Made by a program: the position numbers and the translations under genes | Notes under the pieces: generated by a model | Databases searched by the model: none | What the model saw: only the letters and a program-made list of their open reading frames with translations | What the model was told of the DNA's origin: nothing | Shown here: positions 1-7,401 of the stretch, piece after piece | Layout of the letters: the number at the start of each line of letters is the position of its first letter | Numbering within the stretch: the stretch's first letter is position 1 | Source: CAYSPO01 sp964432945 | GTDB lineage: Bacteria; Bacillota; Clostridia; Tissierellales; Peptoniphilaceae | Reading direction: 5' to 3' | Assembly (NCBI GenBank): GCA_964432945.1 | Contig: CAYSPO010000029.1 | Coordinates: 1 to 16,174 of the forward strand | Length of the DNA stretch: 16,174 nt

Positions 1-7
1 GTTTTAT

Positions 8-38
8 TTGACAGATTATTAAATTTTAGTATTATAAA
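8..38 (+). promoter_or_regulatory. Likely promoter of topA
   Basis: A perfect -35 hexamer TTGACA lies at 8-13. A -10 candidate, TTATAA, lies at 32-37 after an 18-nt spacer, with TATAAA one base further on. The expected start site would be about 40 nt upstream of the topA start codon. The placement is typical of a sigma-A promoter, but the -10 is not a perfect match and the upstream DNA lies outside the window. Confidence 0.5.
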
Positions 39-84
39 GGTATTGAAATTCAGAAATACTATTATTATCGAAAGGAAGTGTTTT

Positions 85-2172
85 ATGGCTAAGAACTTAG
101 TTATTGTCGAGTCGCCTACAAAAGCTAAAACCATAAGTAAAATGCTCGGAAGGAATTATAAAGTGGTAGCTACAGTTGGCCATTTAAGAGATCTTCCTAA
201 GTCTAGGCTTGGCGTTGACATAGAAAATAATTTTGAACCAGAATATATAAATGTGAGAGGAAAAGCCCCTAAGATAAATGAATTAAAGGCTGAGGCTAAA
301 AAATCTGATAAGGTTTTTCTCGCAACTGACCCGGATAGAGAAGGAGAATCAATTTCTTGGCATCTTTCCTATTTACTTGGCTTAGATCCTGAAGAAAAAA
401 ATAGGGTTGAGTTTAATGAAATTACTAAAGATGAGATAAAAAATGCAATTGAAAACCCTAGAAAAGTTGATGAAAGTCTTGTAGACTCTCAGCAAGCCAG
501 GAGAGTTTTAGATAGAATAGTTGGTTATAAATTATCTCCTATCTTATGGAAAAAAATAAAAAATGGTCTTTCAGCTGGTAGGGTTCAATCGGTAGCTTTG
601 AAGCTAATCTGCGATAGAGAAAAAGAAATACAAGAATTCATACCTGTTGAATATTGGTCTATTATTGCAAACCATTTACATAATAAGGTTGAGTTTACTT
701 CAAGTTACTATGGAGATATTATAAATGGTAAGGAAGTTAAAGTTGATAATATTCCTAATGAAAAAGCAGCTAAAGAAATATCAGATTCTGTTGATGTAAA
801 TGACTTTACAGTTACGTCAATTAAGAAATCTACAAGATCAAAAAACCCTTATAAACCATTTACAACATCAACCCTACAGCAAGAAGCTAGTAATAAATTG
901 AAGTTTTCAACTTCAAAAACCATGAGAATTGCTCAGCAGCTATATGAAGGGATAAATATAGGTGAAAAAGGAACTGTTGGATTAATTACTTATATGAGAA
1001 CAGATTCAACTAGACTCTCTAATACTATTGTAGGTGAATCTAAGAAATATATTATAGATAAATATGGTAAAGAGTATTCAAATGGCGGTAAAAACTACGC
1101 AGATAAAAAAGCTGGTTCCCAAGATGCCCATGAAGCTGTAAGGCCAACTTCTGTTTATAATACTCCTATGGGAATTAAGGAACATCTTACTCCTGACCAG
1201 TTTAAGTTATATAATTTAATTTGGAAAAGAATATTGGCTTCTCAAATGGCTGCCGCTAAATATGAAGGTACTAATGTAACGCTTATAAGTAACAATAGAG
1301 TTTTCAAGGGAACTGGAAATATTATGAAGTTCGATGGTTTTATGAAACTATGGGATTCAAAAGAGACGCAAAATATACTTCCAGAACTTGAAGAAGGAAT
1401 AAAAGTTAAAACCATTAAAATCGAGGAAAATCAACATTTTACTAAGGCTAAGGCAAGGTATACAGAAGCTTCGTTAGTTAAGGAACTTGAAGAGAATGGA
1501 ATAGGCAGACCTAGTACTTATTCATCAATAGTCAATTCCCTTACTTCTAGAAATTATGCTGAAATTAAGCAAAGACAATTTTATCCAACTGAAATTGGAT
1601 TAACTGTAAATGAACTACTTTTAAGATATTTTTCTGATATTATAAATGAAGAATTTACTGCTGCTATGGAAAAAGAGCTTGATAAGGTTTCAGAAGATAA
1701 AAGAGAATGGAAAGAAGTTATAAGTGGTTTCTATGGAAGTTTTGAAAAACTCTTAGATACTGCTTTAGAAGATGCATCTGGATATAAAATAAAAGATAAG
1801 GTTTTAGAAGAAAAATGCCCTGAATGTGGCAAAAACCTTGTTGAAAAAAATGGCAGAAATGGTAAGTTTATTGGTTGTTCGGGTTTTCCGGATTGTAAAT
1901 TTACTAAGAGTATAGTTAGAACAACAGGGGTCAATTGTCCAAAATGCGGGCATGAAATAGTAGAAAAAGTTACAAAAAGAGGAAAAGCCTTCTTTGGGTG
2001 TAGTAATTATCCAACCTGCAATTATGCTTCTTGGAATAAACCTACAGGAGACAAATGTCCTAAGTGTGATGATTTATTGGTTAGAAAGAAAAATAGACAT
2101 GGAGATTTTGTGGTTTGTAATAATGAAGAATGTGATTATGAAAAACCATATAAAGATAAAGAAAAAGAATAA
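85..2172 (+). CDS. topA: DNA topoisomerase I (type IA)
   Basis: This enzyme relaxes negatively supercoiled DNA by cutting and passing one strand through a 5'-phosphotyrosine link. The 695-residue product starts MAKNLVIVESPTKAKT, the classic TOPRIM opening with catalytic Glu9. The acidic metal site DPDRE is at 82-86. The active-site tyrosine is Tyr303 in ITYMRTDS. Three four-cysteine zinc ribbons follow at the C-terminus, beginning near Cys578, Cys618 and Cys658. I chose ATG 85 because AAAGGAAG (71-78) sits 6 nt upstream and the protein then opens exactly like the family; a TTG at 43 would add 14 unconserved residues. Length is normal for Firmicutes TopA. No convincing terminator follows, so transcription may read into the next gene. 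Confidence 0.97.
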   Translation: MAKNLVIVESPTKAKTISKMLGRNYKVVATVGHLRDLPKSRLGVDIENNFEPEYINVRGKAPKINELKAEAKKSDKVFLATDPDREGESISWHLSYLLGLDPEEKNRVEFNEITKDEIKNAIENPRKVDESLVDSQQARRVLDRIVGYKLSPILWKKIKNGLSAGRVQSVALKLICDREKEIQEFIPVEYWSIIANHLHNKVEFTSSYYGDIINGKEVKVDNIPNEKAAKEISDSVDVNDFTVTSIKKSTRSKNPYKPFTTSTLQQEASNKLKFSTSKTMRIAQQLYEGINIGEKGTVGLITYMRTDSTRLSNTIVGESKKYIIDKYGKEYSNGGKNYADKKAGSQDAHEAVRPTSVYNTPMGIKEHLTPDQFKLYNLIWKRILASQMAAAKYEGTNVTLISNNRVFKGTGNIMKFDGFMKLWDSKETQNILPELEEGIKVKTIKIEENQHFTKAKARYTEASLVKELEENGIGRPSTYSSIVNSLTSRNYAEIKQRQFYPTEIGLTVNELLLRYFSDIINEEFTAAMEKELDKVSEDKREWKEVISGFYGSFEKLLDTALEDASGYKIKDKVLEEKCPECGKNLVEKNGRNGKFIGCSGFPDCKFTKSIVRTTGVNCPKCGHEIVEKVTKRGKAFFGCSNYPTCNYASWNKPTGDKCPKCDDLLVRKKNRHGDFVVCNNEECDYEKPYKDKEKE

Positions 2173-2207
2173 ATTGCAATATATTTGAAAAAAAACCTTT
2201 AAATTTC

Positions 2208-2236
2208 TTGACTATAACTTTATAATAAATTAAAAT
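2208..2236 (+). promoter_or_regulatory. Promoter upstream of the phospholipase C-like gene
   Basis: TTGACT (2208-2213) is followed after exactly 17 nt by TAAAAT (2231-2236), a good sigma-A arrangement. A perfect TATAAT (2221-2226) also lies inside, but only 7 nt after TTGACT, so it cannot use that hexamer as its -35. Either could serve. The start site would be about 20-35 nt upstream of the AUU start codon at 2268. The region is bracketed by a 10-bp inverted repeat (2196-2205 and 2249-2258). Confidence 0.5.
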
Positions 2237-2267
2237 TACATGTGAAGTAATTTAAAGGGGTGATAAT

Positions 2268-2906
2268 ATTTTTGCAGATACACACAAAATTATTTCCAAA
2301 AATGTTTGTAGCACAATTTCAAGCAAACATGATATAGAATTAAATGAAAAGAACTTTGTTTGGGGCGCTATGCTTCCAGATTTTCATCCTAAGTATAGAG
2401 CAATGAGCCATTACCCTGATATTAGTCTAGAGTATATAGTTGATGAATTAAATTACCTTATATTTCTAGGTCGATATATAGATTTTAAAAATGACTCTTT
2501 TTATGGAATATCAAATAAGTTATTCTCAAGAAAACTTGGAATAATATCTCATTTTTTAGCAGACTTTGTATGTCTTCCTCATTATGAAAATTGGACGTTT
2601 AATGATTCATTAATTAAACATGTAAAATATGAGAAGAATATTGCTAAATATTCAAATGAGTTTAATTTCAGGTCTATAGATGTTGGAAGAATTGACTTCG
2701 TAACAGATAAAAATGGAAATTACCAAATTTCGGATATAATAAGAAACTATATTAATGAAGTTTTAGTCAACTATTCTCAAGATAGATCAATGGAAAGAGA
2801 TTTAGATTTCTCTTTTAATATGAATTTAACCTTAACTGAATTTACGCTTGAGACTATTAAATTATATAATGATGAAATTGCTATGGAAAGAGCCATAGTA
2901 TTTTAA
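2268..2906 (+). CDS. Zinc-dependent phospholipase C family protein, predicted AUU start
   Basis: The 212-residue product resembles the zinc-dependent phospholipase C/S1-P1 nuclease fold. With the start at ATT 2268, nearly all zinc ligands appear in family order: His6 (in DTHKII, like THAMI of clostridial alpha-toxin), Asp38 (LPDF), His48, then His95-x3-Asp99-x5-His105 (in SHFLADFVCLPH) and His118-x3-Glu122. The ligand Trp1 of the secreted enzymes is not available, because there is no signal peptide to expose a new N-terminus, so the protein is probably cytoplasmic. Its substrate is unknown. The first ATG in frame (2370) would delete His6 and has no ribosome binding site. AAAGGGGTGAT (2254-2264) ends in good spacing for ATT 2268. 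An alternative is GTG 2260 plus one extra T in the T5 run. Followed by a terminator. Confidence 0.72.
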   Translation: MFADTHKIISKNVCSTISSKHDIELNEKNFVWGAMLPDFHPKYRAMSHYPDISLEYIVDELNYLIFLGRYIDFKNDSFYGISNKLFSRKLGIISHFLADFVCLPHYENWTFNDSLIKHVKYEKNIAKYSNEFNFRSIDVGRIDFVTDKNGNYQISDIIRNYINEVLVNYSQDRSMERDLDFSFNMNLTLTEFTLETIKLYNDEIAMERAIVF

Positions 2907-2970
2907 CAAAATTTTAATAATTTAAATTTTCAATAAGATTATCTAAAACTTTGCAATAAAACTATATTAG

Positions 2971-3010
2971 AACACCTAATAATATTATTATTAGGTGTTT
3001 TATTATTTTT
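2971..3010 (+). terminator. Rho-independent terminator after the phospholipase-like gene
   Basis: AACACCTAATAAT (2971-2983) pairs perfectly with ATTATTAGGTGTT (2987-2999) across a 3-nt loop, or 5 nt if the closing pair opens. The T-rich run TTTTATTATTTTT follows directly. The stem is 13 bp with a GC-containing base, which is typical of an intrinsic terminator. It ends the transcript of the gene stopping at 2906. Confidence 0.85.
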
Positions 3011-3440
3011 CTTTTATTATCTTAAATATTATAAGAGAAAATAGTTTAAAATGATTAGTTCAGTGTTATAATAATAGAACTAAGAAATTATATTCAAATT
3101 GAAATATTTGCTATTAAAACTATAAATAATATTATAGAAATTATATTTTCCTGTTTCTAATATTATAAAATAGTTATTATATTTATAAATAAATCATAAA
3201 TTAATTAACGAGAAAATATGAATGACAACAAAAATTAAGTAAAGAAATAAACAGTTTATATGATAGAGTTTATATTTTAAAAAATAATTTTATTTTTTCT
3301 CTTTTTATAGTATACTTTCTTTTGCATTTGTTTTTTTACTATAACAAACCATTACTAATGTATGGGCTGACATATAATAAATTCTAATAATATTATTTTG
3401 GGATAAAATAATGGATTCTTACAAGATAAATACAAGCAGC
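3011..3440. other. Gene-free, very AT-rich intergenic stretch
   Basis: I see no coding sequence on either strand here; the only ATG-initiated frames are a few codons long. Notable elements are an inverted repeat TTAGTTC (3055-3061)/GAACTAA (3077-3083) around TATAAT (3067-3072), a weaker 6-bp hairpin TAGAAA/TTTCTA (3135-3140/3154-3159) and a T-rich patch near 3290-3340. It could hold a long leader for the gene at 3473 or a small RNA, but the sequence alone does not show either. Confidence 0.6.
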
Positions 3441-3445
3441 TATAG

Positions 3446-3451
3446 TATAAT
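3446..3451 (+). promoter_or_regulatory. Possible -10 box for the 239-residue gene
   Basis: A perfect TATAAT lies 22 nt upstream of the start codon at 3473, which would give a very short leader containing the strong AAGGAGGGG binding site. I find no acceptable -35 at 16-18 nt and no TG extension, so support is weak. Confidence 0.3.
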
Positions 3452-3472
3452 TAACTAACTAAGGAGGGGCAA

Positions 3473-4192
3473 ATGGCATTATCTATTAACAATATTAAAA
3501 AACTACATAAATGCTTGGAATACAATTTTTTATACAAAGATGACTTGAAGTCAATGCATTTGCTCCTATCCATTTTAGAAAATGAGATTAGACTAAAGAA
3601 ACTTAAGCCTAATTATATATGTATGAAAGGGATAAAAAGATCTCTTGCGAGAACTCTTTACTATAGGTCAGATAGCGATCTTATCCAAAGAGATGTAAGA
3701 AAATTGATTAATGACCCTGTAAATAAATTAGAGCTTTCTATGTACATAGATGCATATTTCGCAGGTTATCAAGATAAAGAATGGGCAGATAAACTAGAAA
3801 GAAAAGCTTTGGAATTTGGGATTCTTGAAGGTTTTTCAGGAGAAGATCTTTTGTTTCATTTAAGCGAAGATTATCGGATTTTAGAACTTAAGGAAAGTTT
3901 ATATAAAGATTTAGATTCTAGACTTGATAAATCATCAAGGGTAGAAAGAATTACTTATTCTTATTGTGAAAAAACAATAAAAGATCATGTATTTGATTTA
4001 AATGACACTGTAGATACTCAGTTAGAACTTGGGAGAAATACTATAAAAAAACATGATAAGTTGTTGACCATACCTGAATTAACTACTATTTATCAAAACA
4101 TAGTTTCTTCTTTTTCAAGAAATCTTAGAAAAATTTACAAATATTCATATTGGTATGGAGTAAATGATAGAGTTCTTAATAGATATGAATAG
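3473..4192 (+). CDS. Hypothetical protein, helical, function unknown
   Basis: I do not recognise this 239-residue protein. It has no signal peptide or membrane segment. It is rich in Leu, Lys, Glu, Asp and Tyr and appears largely alpha-helical, so it is probably cytoplasmic. No nucleotide-binding loop, metal-binding cluster or helix-turn-helix stands out; its two cysteines near the start and one further on form no motif. The start is well supported by AAGGAGGGG (3461-3469) ending 3 nt before ATG 3473, the strongest ribosome binding site in this part of the window, so it is probably well translated. It is transcribed as its own unit between a terminator at 2971 and a hairpin at 4238. The composition matches its neighbours, so there is no sign of recent transfer. 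Confidence 0.75.
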   Translation: MALSINNIKKLHKCLEYNFLYKDDLKSMHLLLSILENEIRLKKLKPNYICMKGIKRSLARTLYYRSDSDLIQRDVRKLINDPVNKLELSMYIDAYFAGYQDKEWADKLERKALEFGILEGFSGEDLLFHLSEDYRILELKESLYKDLDSRLDKSSRVERITYSYCEKTIKDHVFDLNDTVDTQLELGRNTIKKHDKLLTIPELTTIYQNIVSSFSRNLRKIYKYSYWYGVNDRVLNRYE

Positions 4193-4216
4193 AAAAAGAT
4201 AAATTCTTTAGAGTAA

Positions 4217-4225
4217 TGTTATAAT
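4217..4225 (+). promoter_or_regulatory. Extended -10 promoter for ruvC
   Basis: TGTTATAAT (4217-4225) is a perfect extended -10 element (TGn + TATAAT). There is no recognisable -35 at 17 nt, which extended -10 promoters tolerate. The start site would be near 4232, placing the hairpin at 4238-4264 at the very 5' end of the ruvC message. Confidence 0.5.
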
Positions 4226-4237
4226 ATATATAAAAAT

Positions 4238-4265
4238 AAAATCTCTCATAATATGAGAGATTTTT
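4238..4265 (+). terminator. Hairpin with U-run between the 239-residue gene and ruvC
   Basis: AAAATCTCTCAT (4238-4249) pairs perfectly with ATGAGAGATTTT (4253-4264), a 12-bp stem followed by TTAATTG. The A/T tracts on both sides make it look bidirectional. It is most simply the terminator of the gene ending at 4192. It also lies downstream of the candidate ruvC promoter, so it may form in the ruvC leader, only 6 nt before the ribosome binding site. Confidence 0.75.
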
Positions 4266-4279
4266 AATTGAGGAGAATT

Positions 4280-4774
4280 ATGAGGATATTAGGAATAGAC
4301 CCTGGAATTGCTTTAGTAGGATATGGTTTAATTGAAGTAACTGGGAATAATTTTAAAATGCTTGAATATGGTGTTTTGAAAACAAGCAAGGATACTCCAA
4401 CAACAGAAAGATTATCTTATATTTATCAAGAGTTAACTGATATAATTGATGAATATAAGCCTGAAGAAGTTTCAATTGAGGAGTTATTTATAAATAAGAA
4501 CATAAAAACTGCAATTAAGGTTGGCCAAGCTAGGGGTGTGGAAATTTTAGCTTGTGTTGAAAAAGGCCTAAGAGTTTATGAATATACTCCCTTACAGATT
4601 AAAAATGCCCTCACAGGTGTAGGTAGGGCAGAAAAACATCAAGTACAAGAGATGGTTAAAACAATTCTTTCTTTAGATGAAATTCCTCAGCCAGATGATG
4701 CTGCCGATGCTTTGGCTGCAGCTGTTTGCCATGGTTTTTGTAGTAAGTTTAAAGATGAATTCTTAATGAAATAG
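4280..4774 (+). CDS. ruvC: Crossover junction endodeoxyribonuclease RuvC
   Basis: RuvC resolves Holliday junctions by paired nicks, working with the RuvAB branch migration machine encoded next. The 164-residue protein begins MRILGIDPG, with catalytic Asp7. The other acidic residues of the RNase H-like active site are Glu67 (in VSIEE) and Asp140 and Asp143 (in PDDAADALA). I chose ATG 4280 because AGGAG (4271-4275) precedes it by 4 nt and the family opens exactly here; TTG 4268 would add four residues and places the SD inside the gene. The stop codon TAG overlaps the ribosome binding site of ruvA, with 8 nt between the genes. Confidence 0.96.
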   Translation: MRILGIDPGIALVGYGLIEVTGNNFKMLEYGVLKTSKDTPTTERLSYIYQELTDIIDEYKPEEVSIEELFINKNIKTAIKVGQARGVEILACVEKGLRVYEYTPLQIKNALTGVGRAEKHQVQEMVKTILSLDEIPQPDDAADALAAAVCHGFCSKFKDEFLMK

Positions 4775-4782
4775 GAGCATAT

Positions 4783-5367
4783 ATGATAAAATATATTATT
4801 GGTGATATTAAGTACATAGGAGAAGATTATTTTATCCTTGATAATAATGGATTAGGATATAAGATTCTATCCACTAGTACTAGTATGATTAAACTGGAAA
4901 TAAATAAAAACTATATGATTCATACTTATATGGCTGTTAGAGAAGATGATATAAGTTTGTATGGTTTTTTCGATGAAGCAGAAATGGAGTTTTTTGAACT
5001 TCTTATAACTGTCACATCAATTGGTCCGAAAAACGCTTTAGCGATTTTGTCTTCTTTAGATGTTAATTCAATAATTAAAGCGATAAATTCTAATGATATT
5101 AGCACATTAATTAAGGCTAAGGGAGTTGGAAAGAAAACAGCTTCTAGAATTATATTAGAACTTTCTGATAAGGTAGAAAAAATGCAAACAGAAGATGTGC
5201 CTGAACAAGTTAGTTTTGGAGGAGAGATTATAGCGGCTATTGATGCATTAACAAATCTTGGATACCCAAGAAATGATGTTATGCGGGCTATGAATAAAGT
5301 TGATACAAGTAATAAGGAAATAGAAGAAATTATTAAAGCATGTATAGTGGCTTTATCCAATAGTTAG
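4783..5367 (+). CDS. ruvA: Holliday junction branch migration protein RuvA
   Basis: RuvA binds four-way junctions as a tetramer and loads the RuvB motor. The 194-residue protein shows the three expected parts: an N-terminal OB fold starting MIKYIIGDI (about 1-63), tandem helix-hairpin-helix motifs (LLITVTSIGPKNALAIL and STLIKAKGVGKKTASRI, about 70-130), and a C-terminal RuvB-contacting three-helix domain (about 148-194, AAIDALTNLGYP). Length matches the family. AGGAG at 4773-4777, overlapping the ruvC stop, supports the start. It is translated within the ruvC-ruvA-ruvB-queA cluster. Confidence 0.96.
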   Translation: MIKYIIGDIKYIGEDYFILDNNGLGYKILSTSTSMIKLEINKNYMIHTYMAVREDDISLYGFFDEAEMEFFELLITVTSIGPKNALAILSSLDVNSIIKAINSNDISTLIKAKGVGKKTASRIILELSDKVEKMQTEDVPEQVSFGGEIIAAIDALTNLGYPRNDVMRAMNKVDTSNKEIEEIIKACIVALSNS

Positions 5368-5375
5368 GAGAAAAA

Positions 5376-6386
5376 ATGGATAAGGAAAGAATTATTGGCT
5401 CAGCTAAAATTCAAGGTGAAGATCAAGAACTTAGCCTCAGACCAAAGTGGATGAGTGAATACATCGGTCAAGATAAGGTAAAAGAAAAACTTCAAATTTT
5501 TATCCAAGCGGCAAAGGAAAGAAATGATACTATGGATCATGTCCTTCTTCATGGACCTCCAGGACTTGGTAAAACAACCTTAGCTGGTATTATTGCTAAT
5601 GAAATGGGAGTTAACTTTAGAATAACAAGTGGTCCGGCGATAGAAAAACCATCTGATCTTACAAGTATTTTAACGAATCTTGAAGATGGAGATGTGCTTT
5701 TTGTTGATGAAATTCATAGAATAAATAAATCTGTTGAAGAAATTTTATATCCTGCAATGGAAGACTTCGCTCTTGACATTATTGTTGGTAAAGGTCCAAG
5801 TGCAAGGAGCTTGAGGATAGATTTAGATAAATTTACTTTAATAGGAGCAACCACAAGAACTGGACTTTTATCTTCGCCTCTAAGAGATAGGTTTGGCGTT
5901 TTATTAAAATTAGAAATGTATGATAATGATAGTTTGCAAACTATAGCTTCGAGAACTTCTAAAATTTTGGATACTCCTATTGAAGAAAGTGCTGCTATAG
6001 AGATAGCAAAAAGATCAAGAGGAACTCCTAGAATAGCGAACAGATTAGTAAGAAGAGTTAGGGACTATGCTCAAGTTAGGGGAGACGGTACAATAGATCT
6101 TAAAATGGCAAGAGAAGGTTTAGATATCCTTGAAATTGATGATCTTGGTCTAGATAATATGGATATAAATATATTGAAATTAATAATAGAGAACTTTAGG
6201 GGTGGACCAGTTGGTTTAGATACAATTGCAGCATCTATTGGTGAAGAAAGTCAAACTATAGAAGATGTTTATGAACCATATCTTTTACAACTTGGCTTTA
6301 TAGCAAGAACACCAAGAGGAAGACTTGCTAGCAAAAAGGCCTATGACCACCTTGGATATTTATGGAGTGACGATGAGAACAGATGA
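5376..6386 (+). CDS. ruvB: Holliday junction DNA helicase RuvB
   Basis: RuvB is the hexameric AAA+ motor that drives branch migration with RuvA. In the 336-residue protein, the Walker A loop GPPGLGKTT is at 60-68, Walker B DEIH at 111-114, sensor 1 GATTRTG from 157, and the arginine-finger region SPLRDRFG has Arg170. A winged-helix DNA-binding domain occupies the C-terminus (about 260-336, with GGPVGLDTIAASIGEE). The start at 5376 has TTAGGAG (5364-5370), which overlaps the ruvA stop codon. Its last 14 nt overlap the start of queA, so the two are probably translationally coupled. Confidence 0.97.
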   Translation: MDKERIIGSAKIQGEDQELSLRPKWMSEYIGQDKVKEKLQIFIQAAKERNDTMDHVLLHGPPGLGKTTLAGIIANEMGVNFRITSGPAIEKPSDLTSILTNLEDGDVLFVDEIHRINKSVEEILYPAMEDFALDIIVGKGPSARSLRIDLDKFTLIGATTRTGLLSSPLRDRFGVLLKLEMYDNDSLQTIASRTSKILDTPIEESAAIEIAKRSRGTPRIANRLVRRVRDYAQVRGDGTIDLKMAREGLDILEIDDLGLDNMDINILKLIIENFRGGPVGLDTIAASIGEESQTIEDVYEPYLLQLGFIARTPRGRLASKKAYDHLGYLWSDDENR

Positions 6387-7392
6387 TTTTGATTACAAAT
6401 TAGATGAAAGTAGAATAGCACAGAGTCCAGCTGAAAAAAGAGATGAGTCCAAACTTTTAGTTGTGGATAGGAAAACTGGGCATGTTGAGCATGAAAGATT
6501 TTTTGATATAAAGAAACATCTTAAAAAAGGTGACCTTTTAGTAGTGAATAACACTAAAGTTATTCCGGCTAGAATGTATGGTGCAAGGCCTGGTAAAGAA
6601 GAAAAAATTGAAATCCTTTTAATTAAAAGGATAACAGGAGACACATGGGAATGCCTAGTTAAACCTGGAAAAAAAATGAAATTAGGAACTGAAATAATTA
6701 TAGGTGAAATACTTTCAGGTAAAGTAGTAGATATTACAGACGATGGTTCTAGAATTATTGATTTTTCTTATGAAGGAATTTTCGAAGAAATATTAGATAA
6801 GCTAGGACAAATGCCTCTACCTCCATACATCACCAAAAAACTTGAAGATAGGGATAGATATCAAACTGTTTATGCTAAAGAAGAAGGATCAGCGGCTGCA
6901 CCAACAGCAGGTCTACATTTTACTGAAAAGCTAATTGATGAAATAAAACAGATGGGTGTAGAAATAAAAGAAGTTACTTTACATGTTGGAATAGGAACCT
7001 TTAGGCCTGTAAATGTTGAAGATGTTAATGAACACAAAATGCATTCGGAATATTATTCTATTAGTCAAGAAACTGCAGAGGCAATAAACAAAGCAAAGGA
7101 TGATGGGAGAAGAGTGATTGCAGTAGGCACAACAACTACTCGAACTTTAGAATCAGCAGCTATTGAAGGAAAGATTGAAGAGTCAAGTGGTTGGACAGAG
7201 ATATTTATTTATCCTGGTTTTGAATTCCAAATTATCGATGGGCTTATTACAAATTTCCATTTACCTAAATCTACACTTTTAATGCTTGTTAGTGCTTTTT
7301 CTAGCAAAGAAATAATATTATCAGCTTACGATGAAGCCATAAAAAATGATTATAGATTCTTTAGTTTTGGCGATGCGATGCTACTTATATAA
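6373..7392 (+). CDS. queA: S-adenosylmethionine:tRNA ribosyltransferase-isomerase
   Basis: QueA moves the ribosyl part of S-adenosylmethionine onto preQ1-modified tRNA, forming epoxyqueuosine at the wobble position of GUN anticodons. The 339-residue protein has the family opening FDYKLDESRIAQSPAEKRDESKLL, then DLLVVNNTKVIPAR, GQMPLPPYI, the GSAAAPTAGLHFT segment, HVGIGTFRPV and the end NFHLPKSTLLMLVSAF. ATG 6373 is chosen because GGAG (6364-6367) is 5 nt upstream and the product then has normal length; an in-frame GTG at 6367 would add only two residues. It begins inside the end of ruvB. It acts just after Tgt, which is encoded next. Confidence 0.95.
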   Translation: MRTDDFDYKLDESRIAQSPAEKRDESKLLVVDRKTGHVEHERFFDIKKHLKKGDLLVVNNTKVIPARMYGARPGKEEKIEILLIKRITGDTWECLVKPGKKMKLGTEIIIGEILSGKVVDITDDGSRIIDFSYEGIFEEILDKLGQMPLPPYITKKLEDRDRYQTVYAKEEGSAAAPTAGLHFTEKLIDEIKQMGVEIKEVTLHVGIGTFRPVNVEDVNEHKMHSEYYSISQETAEAINKAKDDGRRVIAVGTTTTRTLESAAIEGKIEESSGWTEIFIYPGFEFQIIDGLITNFHLPKSTLLMLVSAFSSKEIILSAYDEAIKNDYRFFSFGDAMLLI

Positions 7393-7401
7393 GGAGATTT
7401 T

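Noticed and set aside
1994..2188. 64-codon + strand frame at the end of topA
   Set aside because: It overlaps the third zinc ribbon of topA in another frame and shows no ribosome binding site.
2370..2372. ATG 2370 as the start of the phospholipase-like gene
   Set aside because: No ribosome binding site precedes it, and it would remove the conserved N-terminal His6 segment encoded in the same open frame.
3135..3159. Hairpin TAGAAA/TTTCTA in the intergenic gap
   Set aside because: The stem is only 6 bp with a 13-nt AT-rich loop and no T-run, within what such AT-rich DNA gives by chance.
4926..5360. 144-codon open frame on the minus strand
   Set aside because: It lies entirely inside ruvA, whose product is unmistakable, and its translation is low-complexity Ile/Ser/Leu-rich as expected of an antisense shadow.
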